In this document: piece after piece, positions 26,514 through 35,510 of the stretch
Numbering within the stretch: the first letter of the stretch is position 1
Layout of the letters: each line of letters begins with the position of its first letter
Assembly (NCBI GenBank): GCA_030403585.1
Contig: JAUEPE010000021.1
Span: 41,809-105,808, forward strand
Direction: 5' to 3'
DNA from: Frankia sp. RB7
GTDB taxonomy: Bacteria; Pseudomonadota; Alphaproteobacteria; Rhizobiales; Xanthobacteraceae
Length of the DNA: 64,000 bases
Position numbers and translations under genes: made by a program
Notes under the pieces: generated by a model
Told to the model about the DNA's origin: nothing
Databases searched by the model: none
Seen by the model: the letters and a program-made list of their open reading frames with translations, nothing else

Positions 26514-27429
26514 CCGCGACGAGATTGAACAGCACCACGAGGCACGCGAAGACGAAGGTGACGGCCATCACCACCGGCGTGTCGTTGGAAAGGATGGAGG
26601 AGATCAGGAGCGAGCCGATGCCGGGAATGCGGAAGATCTGCTCGGTGACGATGGCGCCACCGAACACCGCAGGGATCTGCAGCGCGATCAGCGTGACGAC
26701 CGGGATCATGGCGTTGCGCATCACATGCTTGACGATGACCTTGGTCTGCCCGAGGCCCTTGGCGCGCGCCGTGGTAACGTAGTCGAGCCGGATCACGTCG
26801 AGCATCGCCGAGCGCACGAAGCGCGTCATCGACGCTGCCTGGAACAGACCGAGCACCGCCACCGGCATGATCGCCTGCCGGATCATTTCGAGCACGTAAT
26901 GGATGCCCGTGGCCTTGATGTCGGTGGTGTAGACGAAGGGCAGCCAGTCCAGCGTGACCGAGAAGATCAGGATGAACAGGATGCCGGTGAAGAAGGTCGG
27001 CAGCGAGAAACCGACGAAAGCGAGCGTGTTCGCGACCTGGTCGAACAGCGAGTAGGGCTTGGTCGCCGCATAGACGCCGACGGGAATCGCGATCAGCAGC
27101 GCCAGGATCTGCGCCGAGCCGATCACGTAGAGCGTGGTCGGCAAGCGCTGGAGGATGAGTTTATCGACGTCCATCCGGCTGACAAAGGAGAAACCCCAGT
27201 CGCCATGCAGCATGGCGTTGAGCCAGTGCAAATAGCGAAGGTAGATCGGATCGTCGAGACCGAACCTTGCCCGAAGCGCGGCCTGCACTTCAGGCGGCAC
27301 GTTCGGGTTGGTCGCAAGCTCGCTGAAGGGATCGCCTGGCGCAAGCGCCAGAACGACGAACAGCACCAGCGAAATGGCCAGCAGGCTCGGAATGGCGATC
27401 AAAAGGCGACGCAGGACATATTGACTCAT
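26470..27429 (-). CDS. Oligopeptide-type ABC transporter permease (DppB/OppB-like)
   Basis: 319 residues, six helices. N-terminal VLRRLLIAIPSLLAISLVLF and a signature periplasmic segment PGDPF are typical of DppB/OppB; the coupling loop reads YVTTARAKGLGQTKVIVKHV. Sits between the SBP gene and the DppC-like gene; its stop lies inside the DppC-like coding start. Confidence 0.94.
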   Translation of the reverse strand: MSQYVLRRLLIAIPSLLAISLVLFVVLALAPGDPFSELATNPNVPPEVQAALRARFGLDDPIYLRYLHWLNAMLHGDWGFSFVSRMDVDKLILQRLPTTLYVIGSAQILALLIAIPVGVYAATKPYSLFDQVANTLAFVGFSLPTFFTGILFILIFSVTLDWLPFVYTTDIKATGIHYVLEMIRQAIMPVAVLGLFQAASMTRFVRSAMLDVIRLDYVTTARAKGLGQTKVIVKHVMRNAMIPVVTLIALQIPAVFGGAIVTEQIFRIPGIGSLLISSILSNDTPVVMAVTFVFACLVVLFNLVADVLYGWLDPRISLR

Positions 27430-27457
27430 GAGGGAAGAATCCCGTCTAGGCCTGCGA

Positions 27458-29248
27458 TCACGCCTCCCGATACCAGTCCTGGATGTTGTCCGTCTCGTTC
27501 GCCCAGCCGCTGAGCGCCGGCCGCAGCGAGTTGGACGCGGCTTCCACCTTCAGGCGATGCATCACCGGAATGAAAACCGTGTCCTGCCACAACAGGTCGT
27601 TGCACTTGATGTAGAGCGAGGCGCGTTTGACCGGATCGGTTTCGGTCTCGGCCGCAGCAATGGCCGCATCATAGTCTTTGTTGACATAGCGCGGGAAATT
27701 CTGGCCTTGCCACTTGTTCTCCTTGGTGGCCACGTTGGCGGAGATGTAGCGGCGCATGTGCAGAGCCGGATCCGGCTGGGTCATCGGGATCTGGAATTCC
27801 TCGATGTCCGCGTAGAACTTGGGGTAGGTATCGGGGTTGGCTACGTCGGAAGAGAAGAACACCGAGGCAACAACCGATTTCAGCTCCACCTCGATACCGG
27901 CCTTCTGACAGGCCTGCTTGACGATAGCCTGAGTCTTCTGGCGCGGACCGTTGGTCGAGGTCTGGTAAAGGAGCTTCAGCTTCTTTCCCTCCTTCTCGCG
28001 GATGCCGTCCGCGCCGACCTTCCACCCGGCCTCGTCGAGCATCTTCGACGCCTTCTCGACGCTAAACTCCCATGAGGTGTTCTTGGAGACGAACTTCTCG
28101 GGACCATTGAGGTAGTTGGCCGTCGTCCGGCCGGCGCGACCGTAAATCGCCTTCTTGACGGACTCGCGGTCGACGAGCAGTGAAAGCGCCTTGCGAACGT
28201 TGGGATCTGAGAGGATCGGATGCTTGGTCTTCATTGAGGACCGCTCGCCATCGACCTCGGTGTTCGGGTCCGTGAAGTTGATCGCGATAAACTCGATGTC
28301 GCCACCTACGGCGTAAACGGTCTTTCCCTTGCCGCCCTTCTCGAGACGCAACAGCACGTCGTCTTCGACCTGCATGTTCCAGGCAAAATCAAACTCACCG
28401 GTCTGGATCACGGCCCGTGCCGCAGAGACGGCATCGCCGCCGCCCTTCATATCGATGGTATCAAAATGCGGACGGTTGGGCATGTGATAGTCGGGATTAA
28501 GTTGACCGCGAACCAGATCGCCCGGCTTGAACTCGACGAACTTATAGGGGCCGGTACCCACCGGCGCCAGATTGGCCGGCGCCTCGCGGGATTTCCCGCC
28601 GCTGTAGTCCGCAAACAGATGCTTCGGGAGAACGCAGCCGTAGGCGCCCACGAACGCGTTGGCCCAGAATGGCGTCGGGTTCTTGAACACGATGCGGATC
28701 GCGAGGTCATTCACCTTCTCGACCGTAATGTCACCGTAGGTGCTGATGGAGACGGCGGCGGTGGCAGGATCGCTGGCGTACTTCCAGGTGAAAACGAAAT
28801 CGTCGGCCGTCAGGGGTTTGCCGTCATGCCATTTGACGCCGGGCTTGATCTTCCAGGTCACCGACTTGCCATCGGCGGCCAGACCACCATTGGCAACCGA
28901 GGGAATTTCTGCCGCAAGGATCGGATTTAGATTGCCTTCCGCGTCCCAGCTCGCGAGCGGCTCGTAGAACAGGCGCGAGCCGTCCTGATCCTTGGTGCCG
29001 GTGGCGAAATGCGGATTGAGCAGCGTGGGCCCCTGCCACCACAGCAGCTTGAGCGGACCGCCGCCGCCGCGCTTGGTCGGAGGATAGGGGGCCGGGCTCT
29101 GGGCCATGGCGACGCCGCCGATGGCGAGGATCTGGTTAGCCATGGGGGCGGTGAGGCCGACGGCGGCCAGGCGCTTGATGAAGGCGCGACGATCCATCCG
29201 CCCGTCCTTCACGTCGCCGATCATCGAACGCAGTTCTTTATCCAGCAT
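27458..29248 (-). CDS. Peptide-type ABC transporter substrate-binding protein with Tat signal
   Basis: 596 residues, SBP_bac_5 family, the first gene of the transporter operon. The N-terminus has a twin-arginine leader, MDRRAFIKRLAAVGL (Arg20, Arg21), followed by a hydrophobic stretch and AQS, so export is probably by Tat. Typical family motifs include WKIKPGVKWHDGKPLTADDFVF and a C-terminal VFIPVMHRLKVEA. The ATG at 29248 is used; upstream in-frame codons lead to a non-signal sequence. Substrate is probably a peptide, opine or amide; see the M20 gene upstream. Confidence 0.92.
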   Translation of the reverse strand: MLDKELRSMIGDVKDGRMDRRAFIKRLAAVGLTAPMANQILAIGGVAMAQSPAPYPPTKRGGGGPLKLLWWQGPTLLNPHFATGTKDQDGSRLFYEPLASWDAEGNLNPILAAEIPSVANGGLAADGKSVTWKIKPGVKWHDGKPLTADDFVFTWKYASDPATAAVSISTYGDITVEKVNDLAIRIVFKNPTPFWANAFVGAYGCVLPKHLFADYSGGKSREAPANLAPVGTGPYKFVEFKPGDLVRGQLNPDYHMPNRPHFDTIDMKGGGDAVSAARAVIQTGEFDFAWNMQVEDDVLLRLEKGGKGKTVYAVGGDIEFIAINFTDPNTEVDGERSSMKTKHPILSDPNVRKALSLLVDRESVKKAIYGRAGRTTANYLNGPEKFVSKNTSWEFSVEKASKMLDEAGWKVGADGIREKEGKKLKLLYQTSTNGPRQKTQAIVKQACQKAGIEVELKSVVASVFFSSDVANPDTYPKFYADIEEFQIPMTQPDPALHMRRYISANVATKENKWQGQNFPRYVNKDYDAAIAAAETETDPVKRASLYIKCNDLLWQDTVFIPVMHRLKVEAASNSLRPALSGWANETDNIQDWYREA

Positions 29249-29509
29249 GGTTGTCCCCCGTCTGGTTCCCGTATGGATGCAGGCGGCCGCGGCACGGCCG
29301 CCGGGTTTTGGCTGGCGGTAGATGGCACACTGAATAGGCCATACGTCAACTGCGACCGTGTGCGTGCAAACGGTCTTCTGGCTGTCTGTTGAGCAAAACT
29401 TCGTTCCGCAGCCCAAGGGTTCGGCATTCCGGCGTCAAAATCCGCCGGAAACCAAGTTGCGCTGCGAAAAATTTGTTCGCGAGATCAGACGAAGTATGGA
29501 GACGGAATT

Positions 29510-30928
29510 CTACGCGACGGACATATCGAGCGGCGGCGCGACGTGGTCCGGAAGCGGGCAGACATAGGGCGTCTTGGCCGTTCGCTTCGTGAGATCGGCC
29601 TTCGCAGCCTTGATCAGTTCCGGTTCAAGTAACGCCTTGATGCCGAGGCCTGCCATGGCCTTGGCCGCCTGCACCATCGCCTTGTGGGCATGCGGGCTCT
29701 TGCCCTGCGCCACCACCTGCCAGGTGTGGAAAGGCGTGCCGATTGCAACCGTTGGTGCGTGAACTTGTACGGTCGGCACCACCCAGCTGACATCGCCCAC
29801 ATCGGTCGACCCCACCAGCGGGTTACGCTTGGCGTCGAGCGGCACCAGGAAGTCGGCCAGCGGCCGATCGGTCGGCTCCATGCCGATCGCGTAATAGATA
29901 GACGAAATGTCCTTGTCGGTCAGGGTCGCGCGGATCTGGCTCGCGAAGCTCTTGTCCGCATCGTCGAAATGCGGCGGTCCGAGCTCTTCCATGACGCGGT
30001 GCAGCGCTTGCTCCAGCGGCGTATTCGGCAGAATGTTGGAGACCGCGGAGATGATCTTCATCTCCATCTTGGTCTCGGTCATAAGAGCCGCACCCTGGGC
30101 AATCTTGTTCACGCGCCCGACCAGTTCGTTCATGCCGGGAAGGTCGCGGGCGCGAATGGAATAGCGCACGCGGGCATGGGCCTGCACCACGTTGGGCGCA
30201 ATGCCGCCGGTGTCGAGCAGCGCATAATGCACGCGCGCATCGCTCGGCATGTGCTCGCGCATGTAGTTCACGCCGACATTCATCAGTTCCACCGCGTCGA
30301 GCGCGGAGCGGCCGAGATGGGGCGAAGCCGCCGCATGCGAGGTACGGCCGGTGAAGATGAAATCGGCGCGGGTGTTGGCGAGCGACGGTGTCACCGCGAC
30401 TTCCCAGAAACTATGCGGATGCCAGGTGATGGCGATATCGGCGTCCTCGAACGCGCCGGAGCGCACCATGAAGGCCTTGGCCGCGCCGCCCTCTTCCGCC
30501 GGGCAGCCGTAGTAGCGTACGCGGCCGGGGACCTTGTTCTCGGCGAGCCAGTCCTTCACTGCTGTCGCGGCAAGAAGTGCCGCGGAACCGAGTAGATTGT
30601 GACCGCAGCCATGGCCGTGACCGCCGGTCTCGACCGGACGGTGCTCGGCAATTCCGGCCTCTTGGCTCAGGCCCGGCAGGGCGTCATATTCACCCATGAA
30701 GGCGATGACCGGACCGCCCTCACCCCATTCGCCCATCACTGCGGTCGGAATGCCCGCCACGTTCTCGGTGATGCGGAAACCCTGGTGGCGCAGCTCAGTG
30801 AGATGCTCGGCGGCGGAACGCGCCTCGGTGTAGCAGACTTCGGGCATGCCCCAGACCTTGTCGCTGAGGTCGATGAAACGTCCCTTGATAGTGTCGATGC
30901 CACGCCAGATGTCGCTGCGATTGTCCAT
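29510..30928 (-). CDS. M20 family amidohydrolase, AbgB-like
   Basis: 472 residues. Zinc-dependent amide hydrolase of the M20 group that includes p-aminobenzoyl-glutamate hydrolase and auxin-conjugate hydrolases. Metal ligands are visible in HGHGCGHNLLG (about 104-114) and PAEEGGAAK, followed by a dimerisation domain and a late FHTWQVVAQGKSPHAHK segment. ATG 30928 is used; 30985 is an alternative adding 19 residues. Same strand as and 261 bases upstream of the peptide ABC operon, so import of an amino-acid conjugate followed by cleavage is plausible. Confidence 0.9.
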   Translation of the reverse strand: MDNRSDIWRGIDTIKGRFIDLSDKVWGMPEVCYTEARSAAEHLTELRHQGFRITENVAGIPTAVMGEWGEGGPVIAFMGEYDALPGLSQEAGIAEHRPVETGGHGHGCGHNLLGSAALLAATAVKDWLAENKVPGRVRYYGCPAEEGGAAKAFMVRSGAFEDADIAITWHPHSFWEVAVTPSLANTRADFIFTGRTSHAAASPHLGRSALDAVELMNVGVNYMREHMPSDARVHYALLDTGGIAPNVVQAHARVRYSIRARDLPGMNELVGRVNKIAQGAALMTETKMEMKIISAVSNILPNTPLEQALHRVMEELGPPHFDDADKSFASQIRATLTDKDISSIYYAIGMEPTDRPLADFLVPLDAKRNPLVGSTDVGDVSWVVPTVQVHAPTVAIGTPFHTWQVVAQGKSPHAHKAMVQAAKAMAGLGIKALLEPELIKAAKADLTKRTAKTPYVCPLPDHVAPPLDMSVA

Positions 30929-31082
30929 GGTTTGGTCCGTGATCTCTTGGTCAAACGAAGCGGCAATGGTTAGCAGCTTCGGCATGGTCCGCCTAGCAGC
31001 GGCGGGGACACCAGCCATGCGGCCCTGGCAGGGTCTCACGGCACCGCCCAAGGCGATTGGTCGCGCGAAAGCCGCGGCTAGA

Positions 31083-31472
31083 CTACATTCTCGGCCTCGA
31101 TAGCGCGTCTTTGCTGACGAACAGGAGGCGCCGCCGAAAGGCCGTCGGGCTCTCGGCAACCAGTACGCCCTTCAGAGATTGTAGACCGCCTGCGAAGAAC
31201 GGTTCGCGAAGCGCGTTGCCGTGAACCTCGGTCCATTCCGGTATTTGTAATCCGTAAACGCGCGCAAGGTGCTCCGCCACCGCCGCCACATAGGCGTCGT
31301 GCACAGCATCAATCGAAGCGGGACGCTCTTCGAGAGCCTGCTCGCGCGCGAGCGGGTTCGTGTAGAACCAATCGAGAAATTCGCGGAGCGACGGGTCGAA
31401 CTTCTGCTCGCCGGCTCTTACGCGGCGAACGACATCACTTAGCGTTGCGGGCTTCTTGCCAAATAGACTCAT
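31083..31472 (-). CDS. Unknown protein coupled to nucleotidyltransferase gene
   Basis: 129 residues, MSLFGKKPATLSDVVRRV..., no membrane segment, no known motif recognised. The middle is helical (FLDWFYTNPLAREQALEERP), with a basic C-terminus ending FRRRLLFVSKDALSRPRM. It begins inside the stop of the nucleotidyltransferase-like gene (ATGA, 4-base overlap), so the two are translated together. Base composition of the pair is more AT-rich than the flanks. I cannot name a function. Confidence 0.75.
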   Translation of the reverse strand: MSLFGKKPATLSDVVRRVRAGEQKFDPSLREFLDWFYTNPLAREQALEERPASIDAVHDAYVAAVAEHLARVYGLQIPEWTEVHGNALREPFFAGGLQSLKGVLVAESPTAFRRRLLFVSKDALSRPRM

Positions 31473-32083
31473 GGCCGGCTCGACGAGAGTGTCTGATCAT
31501 TGTCGGGTCCAATTTCGAGATTTGAAAAAATCTCCTCGAGACCTAACCGAGTTTTGGGTTGGAGCATGTTTTGTGGGTAGAATTTTTCAACCAGTGTCAA
31601 TGCGTCCCGGCTGTTCTTGATGCCTATCGCGCGGGCGAGGAGTTTGATGTCGTCAATGTCCGAGTTAGTTTCAACACCGCCGACACGCATCGCACGGCAT
31701 TTCATGGCAAATAAGTATTCCGGTCTTGCGGTATAGACTCGGAGGCCTGGCTGATCCTCGGTGGGATAGGTCTTAAATAGAGCCTTCACGTCAGGATCAG
31801 CGTCTCTCCTGCTCAGCCACCCCTTCACGCCATCGTTCAACCAGTTTTCATCCCACCCAAACTCGTCGGCCATATCCGCCGCCAGCTTCTTGATGAAATC
31901 CCTGTTTCCTTCAAACACCGCATCGACGTCGCCGGTGTTGATCTGCCGGTTCAAGGTCAGCAAAAGGGCAGATCCGCCGTAAACCACGATTTCCACGGTG
32001 CGGCCCGCAGCGAACGCCCTGCGGCCGAGTTCGGCCAGTGCGTTTTCCAGTGTTGACCGATCGAAATTCTTGGCAGCGCTCAT
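31469..32083 (-). CDS. DUF6036/AbiEii-like nucleotidyltransferase
   Basis: 204 residues. N-terminal motif VVYGGSALLLTLNRQINTGD then VDAVF (Gly36-Gly37, Asp52 and Asp54) is the GG...DxD core of minimal nucleotidyltransferases such as AbiEii/MenT toxins and the DUF6036 group. The rest is helical with a YLFAMKCRAMRVGG segment common in such proteins. ATG 32083 follows a weak site. First gene of a two-gene unit with the 129-residue protein. AT-richer than surroundings, suggesting acquisition. Confidence 0.82.
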   Translation of the reverse strand: MSAAKNFDRSTLENALAELGRRAFAAGRTVEIVVYGGSALLLTLNRQINTGDVDAVFEGNRDFIKKLAADMADEFGWDENWLNDGVKGWLSRRDADPDVKALFKTYPTEDQPGLRVYTARPEYLFAMKCRAMRVGGVETNSDIDDIKLLARAIGIKNSRDALTLVEKFYPQNMLQPKTRLGLEEIFSNLEIGPDNDQTLSSSRP

Positions 32084-32317
32084 GGCATGTTCCACAGATG
32101 ACGAACGATACGCTTGCCATATGGGGCCGACAACGTTTTTCCCGCGAACACCGCGGCTAGAAGGCACGATCAGTCCAGAATTTCTGCATTTCCCGACCGG
32201 TCCACGCGGGGTGGTCTTTAAAGAAGGGCGTTTGCGGCATAGATTGTGTTTTAATTTCACGCGGCGCTTCTCGCGCTCCGTCAAAGCGCCGAGAGAAAGA
32301 AAGATCAGGAGAACTCC

Positions 32318-33289
32318 ATGCCCGCCTTGACCGAATGGAGAGTGCCGCCGGCCAATCAGCCGCGTGCGAGCGATTACGGCTTCGATCTCGACCGTGCGCT
32401 CGCCTCCGTCGTCGGCCTGCACGCCATCATCCCGCCGGACGCCTTCAGCGCCGAAACGCTCGGCACCGAGCGAGCCGGTAACGGTGTCGTCATCGACGAC
32501 GGGCTGGTGCTCACCATCGGCTATCTCATTACCGAAGCCGAATCTGTCTGGCTTCACCTCGGCGACGGGCGCGTGATGGAGGGACATGTGCTCGGCTTCG
32601 ATGCCGTCACCGGCTTCGGCCTGGTGCAGGCACTCGGCCGGCTCGACATCGAACCGCTGCCGCTCGGCTCGTCGGCGGAGACCCGGCTCGGCGACCGCGT
32701 CGTGGTCGGTGGCGCCGGGGGACGGACGCGATCGGTCGCGAGCCAGATCGTCGCCAAGCAGGAATTCGCCGGCTACTGGGAGTATCTGCTCGACGAGGCC
32801 TTGTTCACCTATCCCGCCCATCCGAATTGGGGTGGCACCGGGCTGATCAATGCGCGTGGCGAGCTGATCGGGATCGGCTCGCTCCAGCTCGAGCGTGAGC
32901 GCGACGGCAAGGCCGAGCACGTCAACATGATCGTGCCGATTGATCTGTTGAAGCCGATCCTCGACGACCTCCGCAAATTCGGCCGCGTCAACAAGCCGGC
33001 GCGCCCGTGGCTCGGACTCTATTCGACCGAGATTGACAACCGCGTGGTGGTGATCGGGATCTCTGCCAACGGCCCGGCTGCTCGCGCGGAGCTCAAGACC
33101 GGCGACATCATCCTCGCCGTGGATGGCGACAAGGTCACGAGCCAGACGGCGTTCTACAAGAAGATGTGGGGGCTCGGCGCCGCCGGCGTCGACGTGCCGC
33201 TCACCGTGCATCATGAAGGCGTCACCTTCGACGTCACGGTGACCTCGACCGACCGCTTCAAGCTTCTGAAGGCGCCGAAGCTGCACTGA
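32318..33289 (+). CDS. HtrA-like trypsin-fold/PDZ protein lacking the catalytic triad
   Basis: 323 residues: a trypsin-like domain (about 25-215) followed by a PDZ domain (about 232-323). Framework segments match HtrA/S1C proteases (AGNGVVIDDGLVLT, LPLGSSAETRLGDRVVV, LINARGELIGIG), but the triad is gone. Where HtrA has the catalytic His there is Tyr69 (LTIGYLI), the Asp is Gly99 (VTGFGLV), and the GNSGGP serine loop reads PNWGGTG (Ser replaced by Gly172). Hence a binding or scaffold protein rather than a protease is likely. No signal peptide. AGGAG precedes the ATG. The hydrolase gene starts 20 bases downstream. Confidence 0.85.
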   Translation: MPALTEWRVPPANQPRASDYGFDLDRALASVVGLHAIIPPDAFSAETLGTERAGNGVVIDDGLVLTIGYLITEAESVWLHLGDGRVMEGHVLGFDAVTGFGLVQALGRLDIEPLPLGSSAETRLGDRVVVGGAGGRTRSVASQIVAKQEFAGYWEYLLDEALFTYPAHPNWGGTGLINARGELIGIGSLQLERERDGKAEHVNMIVPIDLLKPILDDLRKFGRVNKPARPWLGLYSTEIDNRVVVIGISANGPAARAELKTGDIILAVDGDKVTSQTAFYKKMWGLGAAGVDVPLTVHHEGVTFDVTVTSTDRFKLLKAPKLH

Positions 33290-33309
33290 TCCAGGCAGAG
33301 GAAGCAGCA

Positions 33310-34380
33310 ATGACCGAGGCCGTCGTCGACGACATCGTGACCGTGCTGCCGCCATTGCTGAACGCGCTCGAAGCGCTCGGCTTCTTCGCGCGGCATTTGC
33401 ATCCACCGGCCTTCGCCACGGTGATGAACGCCATCGGCGCACCGGACGATGCACTTCAGTCGGCACATGCGGCGATCGGAGCGTGGCCGGAGCAGTTCGC
33501 CGGACTGCGAGACCGGCTCGACCGCGCTTGCAACGAGACACTGTCTGCCTTTGCCGGTATCCGCGATGTCGAGCGCGGCAATGGCGATCTCGTCGCGGTG
33601 TTCCGCGCGCTGCGCCATCTGCCGCGCGCACAGGAGGCGCTGTATCCGCTGTCGGTGCAGTTTCCGCCGGTCAGCAACTTCTTCCTCAACGCCGCCAGTC
33701 GCGAGAATAGTGAGCTGCTGGCGCGGCTGGAAGTCGGTGCCAGCGAGGACACCGGCATCTTCCACGATCACAACGAGCCTGGCAGCCGCGGCGGCTTCTC
33801 GGTTTATGTTCCCGAATATTGCACACCCGATCGCAGCTGGCCTCTGGTGATGGCGCTGCATGGCGGCAGCGGCAACGGGCGCAGCTTTCTGTGGAGCTGG
33901 CTGCGCGATGCCCGTAGCTGTGGTGCAATCCTGGTGGCGCCGACCGCGACCGGACAGACCTGGGCGCTGATGGGCGACGACACCGACACGCCCAACATGA
34001 TGCGGATCCTCGAAACCGTGCGCGGCCGCTGGTCGATCGACCCCTTACGGATGCTGCTGACCGGCATGAGCGACGGCGGCACCTTTAGCTATGTCACCGG
34101 CCTCGACGGCGCTTCGCCCTTCACGCATCTCGCGCCGGTGTCGGCGACCTTCCATCCGCTGATGGCAGAGATGGCCGACGCCACACGATTGCAGCGCCTG
34201 CCGATCTTCATCACCCACGGCAAGCTTGACTGGATGTTTCCGGTGCAGACCGCACGGCAGACACAGGGAGCACTCGCGGCCGCGGGCGCCGACGTCACCT
34301 ACCGCGAGATCGACGATCTCAGCCACACCTATCCGCGCGAGATCAACGCCGAGCTGCTGCAATGGCTGAACGGGGGATGA
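33310..34380 (+). CDS. PHB-depolymerase-like alpha/beta hydrolase
   Basis: 356 residues, no signal peptide. An N-terminal helical region (1-150) with no recognised domain precedes an alpha/beta hydrolase with LVMALHGGSGNG oxyanion loop, nucleophile elbow LLTGMSDGGTFSY (Ser in GMSDG) and a late HGKLDWMFPV...DLSHTYP with the Asp and His. This layout resembles the LpqC/PHB-depolymerase esterases. Co-transcribed with the triad-less HtrA-like gene (20-base gap, AGAGGAAG ahead of ATG). Substrate unknown. Confidence 0.85.
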   Translation: MTEAVVDDIVTVLPPLLNALEALGFFARHLHPPAFATVMNAIGAPDDALQSAHAAIGAWPEQFAGLRDRLDRACNETLSAFAGIRDVERGNGDLVAVFRALRHLPRAQEALYPLSVQFPPVSNFFLNAASRENSELLARLEVGASEDTGIFHDHNEPGSRGGFSVYVPEYCTPDRSWPLVMALHGGSGNGRSFLWSWLRDARSCGAILVAPTATGQTWALMGDDTDTPNMMRILETVRGRWSIDPLRMLLTGMSDGGTFSYVTGLDGASPFTHLAPVSATFHPLMAEMADATRLQRLPIFITHGKLDWMFPVQTARQTQGALAAAGADVTYREIDDLSHTYPREINAELLQWLNGG

Positions 34381-34462
34381 ACCAGTTGTCCTTACCTGCG
34401 CCGTAGTGCCGCGGAACCATCACTGCGGACCGACGTTATCAGCCCGTCACCGGAGGTTCGCC

Positions 34463-34669
34463 ATGCAGACTTTTTTCGGAATGATTTTGGGTGCGCTGCT
34501 GCTCGGCTGCGGCGTGTATGTCTATGATTCCATGCAGACGTCGTCGGTCGCCAATGGCGAGGTCGCGACTGCCAATCGCACTATCGTGAACTGGGATGTC
34601 GCGAAGGCCGACTGGAATGCGCTGCAGGATCGCGCGCATAAGGACTGGGTCCGCATCTCGTCCAAGTAG
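34463..34669 (+). CDS. Small single-pass membrane protein
   Basis: 68 residues with one N-terminal membrane helix (about 3-22) and a short soluble tail ending WVRISSK. CGGAGG lies before the ATG. Unknown function. A GC-rich hairpin follows at 34691-34720. Confidence 0.65.
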   Translation: MQTFFGMILGALLLGCGVYVYDSMQTSSVANGEVATANRTIVNWDVAKADWNALQDRAHKDWVRISSK

Positions 34670-34690
34670 CTACGATCGACAGACATAGAC

Positions 34691-34720
34691 AAGGCGCCGT
34701 CGCATCCGCGGCGGCGCCTT
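34691..34720. terminator. Hairpin terminator after the small membrane protein gene
   Basis: AAGGCGCCG (34691-34699) pairs with CGGCGCCTT (34712-34720); a weak T-rich stretch TTTGT follows on the plus strand. It lies between convergent genes. Confidence 0.6.
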
Positions 34721-34751
34721 TGTCGTGGCTGCGGTCAGCGTTGCGCGTAGC

Positions 34752-35423
34752 TCAGTTCATCTTGGCCTTGCGGGCGTCGGCGATGACCTGCTCGAACTCG
34801 GCCATGCTGAGCACGCCGGGTACGCGGTACTTGCCGACAATGAACGACGGCGTGCCGCGGAAGCCGAAGGCCTCGGCCTGCTCGTTGTTGCGCTTGAGGA
34901 TCGCGTCGATGTCCTTGGCGTGCGCGGTGAGGTCGCTCTTGAGGCGATCCATGTCGACGCCGGCGGCTGCGAGCAACTCGTCGATGCGCGACTCGGTCAG
35001 CCGCGAGCTGACGCCCATCATGGCATCGTGGGCCTTGTGGTACTTGTCCTGGTATTTCGCGGCGAGCGCGATCCGGGCGGCCGTCACCGAGATCGGCCCG
35101 AGGATCGGCCAGTCCTTCAAGACCAGCCTGACCTTGCCGTCGTCCTGGATGACCTGGCGCAGCTCGGGCTCTAGTTTGCGGCAATAGGGACAATTGTAGT
35201 CGGACCACTCGATGATGCTGATGTTGCCATCGGCATTGCCCGCAACAGGGACATCGGGATCGCGCAACACCTTGGCTTCGGTGAGCACTTCGTCGTCACC
35301 GGTGGCTGCCCGCGCCAAGGTCATACCGCCAGCCGCGAGGGCGCCTGCCCCGATCAACGTCAGTGCCGCGCGGCGTGTCGGCCCGAAGCCGCCATTAAGG
35401 CCCTTAGTCCTGAATCCAGCCAT
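34752..35423 (-). CDS. DsbA-family thiol:disulfide oxidoreductase
   Basis: 223 residues. A leader with TRRAALTLIGAGALAAGG suggests export (Tat-like twin arginine), followed by a thioredoxin fold with the DsbA/Com1-type active site YNCPYCRK (Cys78, Cys81) and the cis-proline loop FRGTPSFIVG. A helical insertion fits DsbA. Acts in the periplasm on disulfide formation or isomerisation; B. japonicum homologues are known. Stands alone. Confidence 0.9.
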   Translation of the reverse strand: MAGFRTKGLNGGFGPTRRAALTLIGAGALAAGGMTLARAATGDDEVLTEAKVLRDPDVPVAGNADGNISIIEWSDYNCPYCRKLEPELRQVIQDDGKVRLVLKDWPILGPISVTAARIALAAKYQDKYHKAHDAMMGVSSRLTESRIDELLAAAGVDMDRLKSDLTAHAKDIDAILKRNNEQAEAFGFRGTPSFIVGKYRVPGVLSMAEFEQVIADARKAKMN

Positions 35424-35510
35424 ATCTCGTCCCGTTTCGGTCCCATCACCGCAATTACGGCTCAGGACCGGGAAGTGTTACGCCCCATATAGAGTGTCGC
35501 GGGGGCGATG

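Noticed and set aside
29354..29375. GACCGT...ACGGTC inverted repeat upstream of the peptide transporter operon
   Set aside because: Only six-base arms around ten bases; in GC-rich DNA this is expected by chance and no second copy was seen.
32084..33631. Upstream extension of the nucleotidyltransferase frame on the minus strand
   Set aside because: It runs antisense through the HtrA-like gene; the nucleotidyltransferase begins naturally at 32083.
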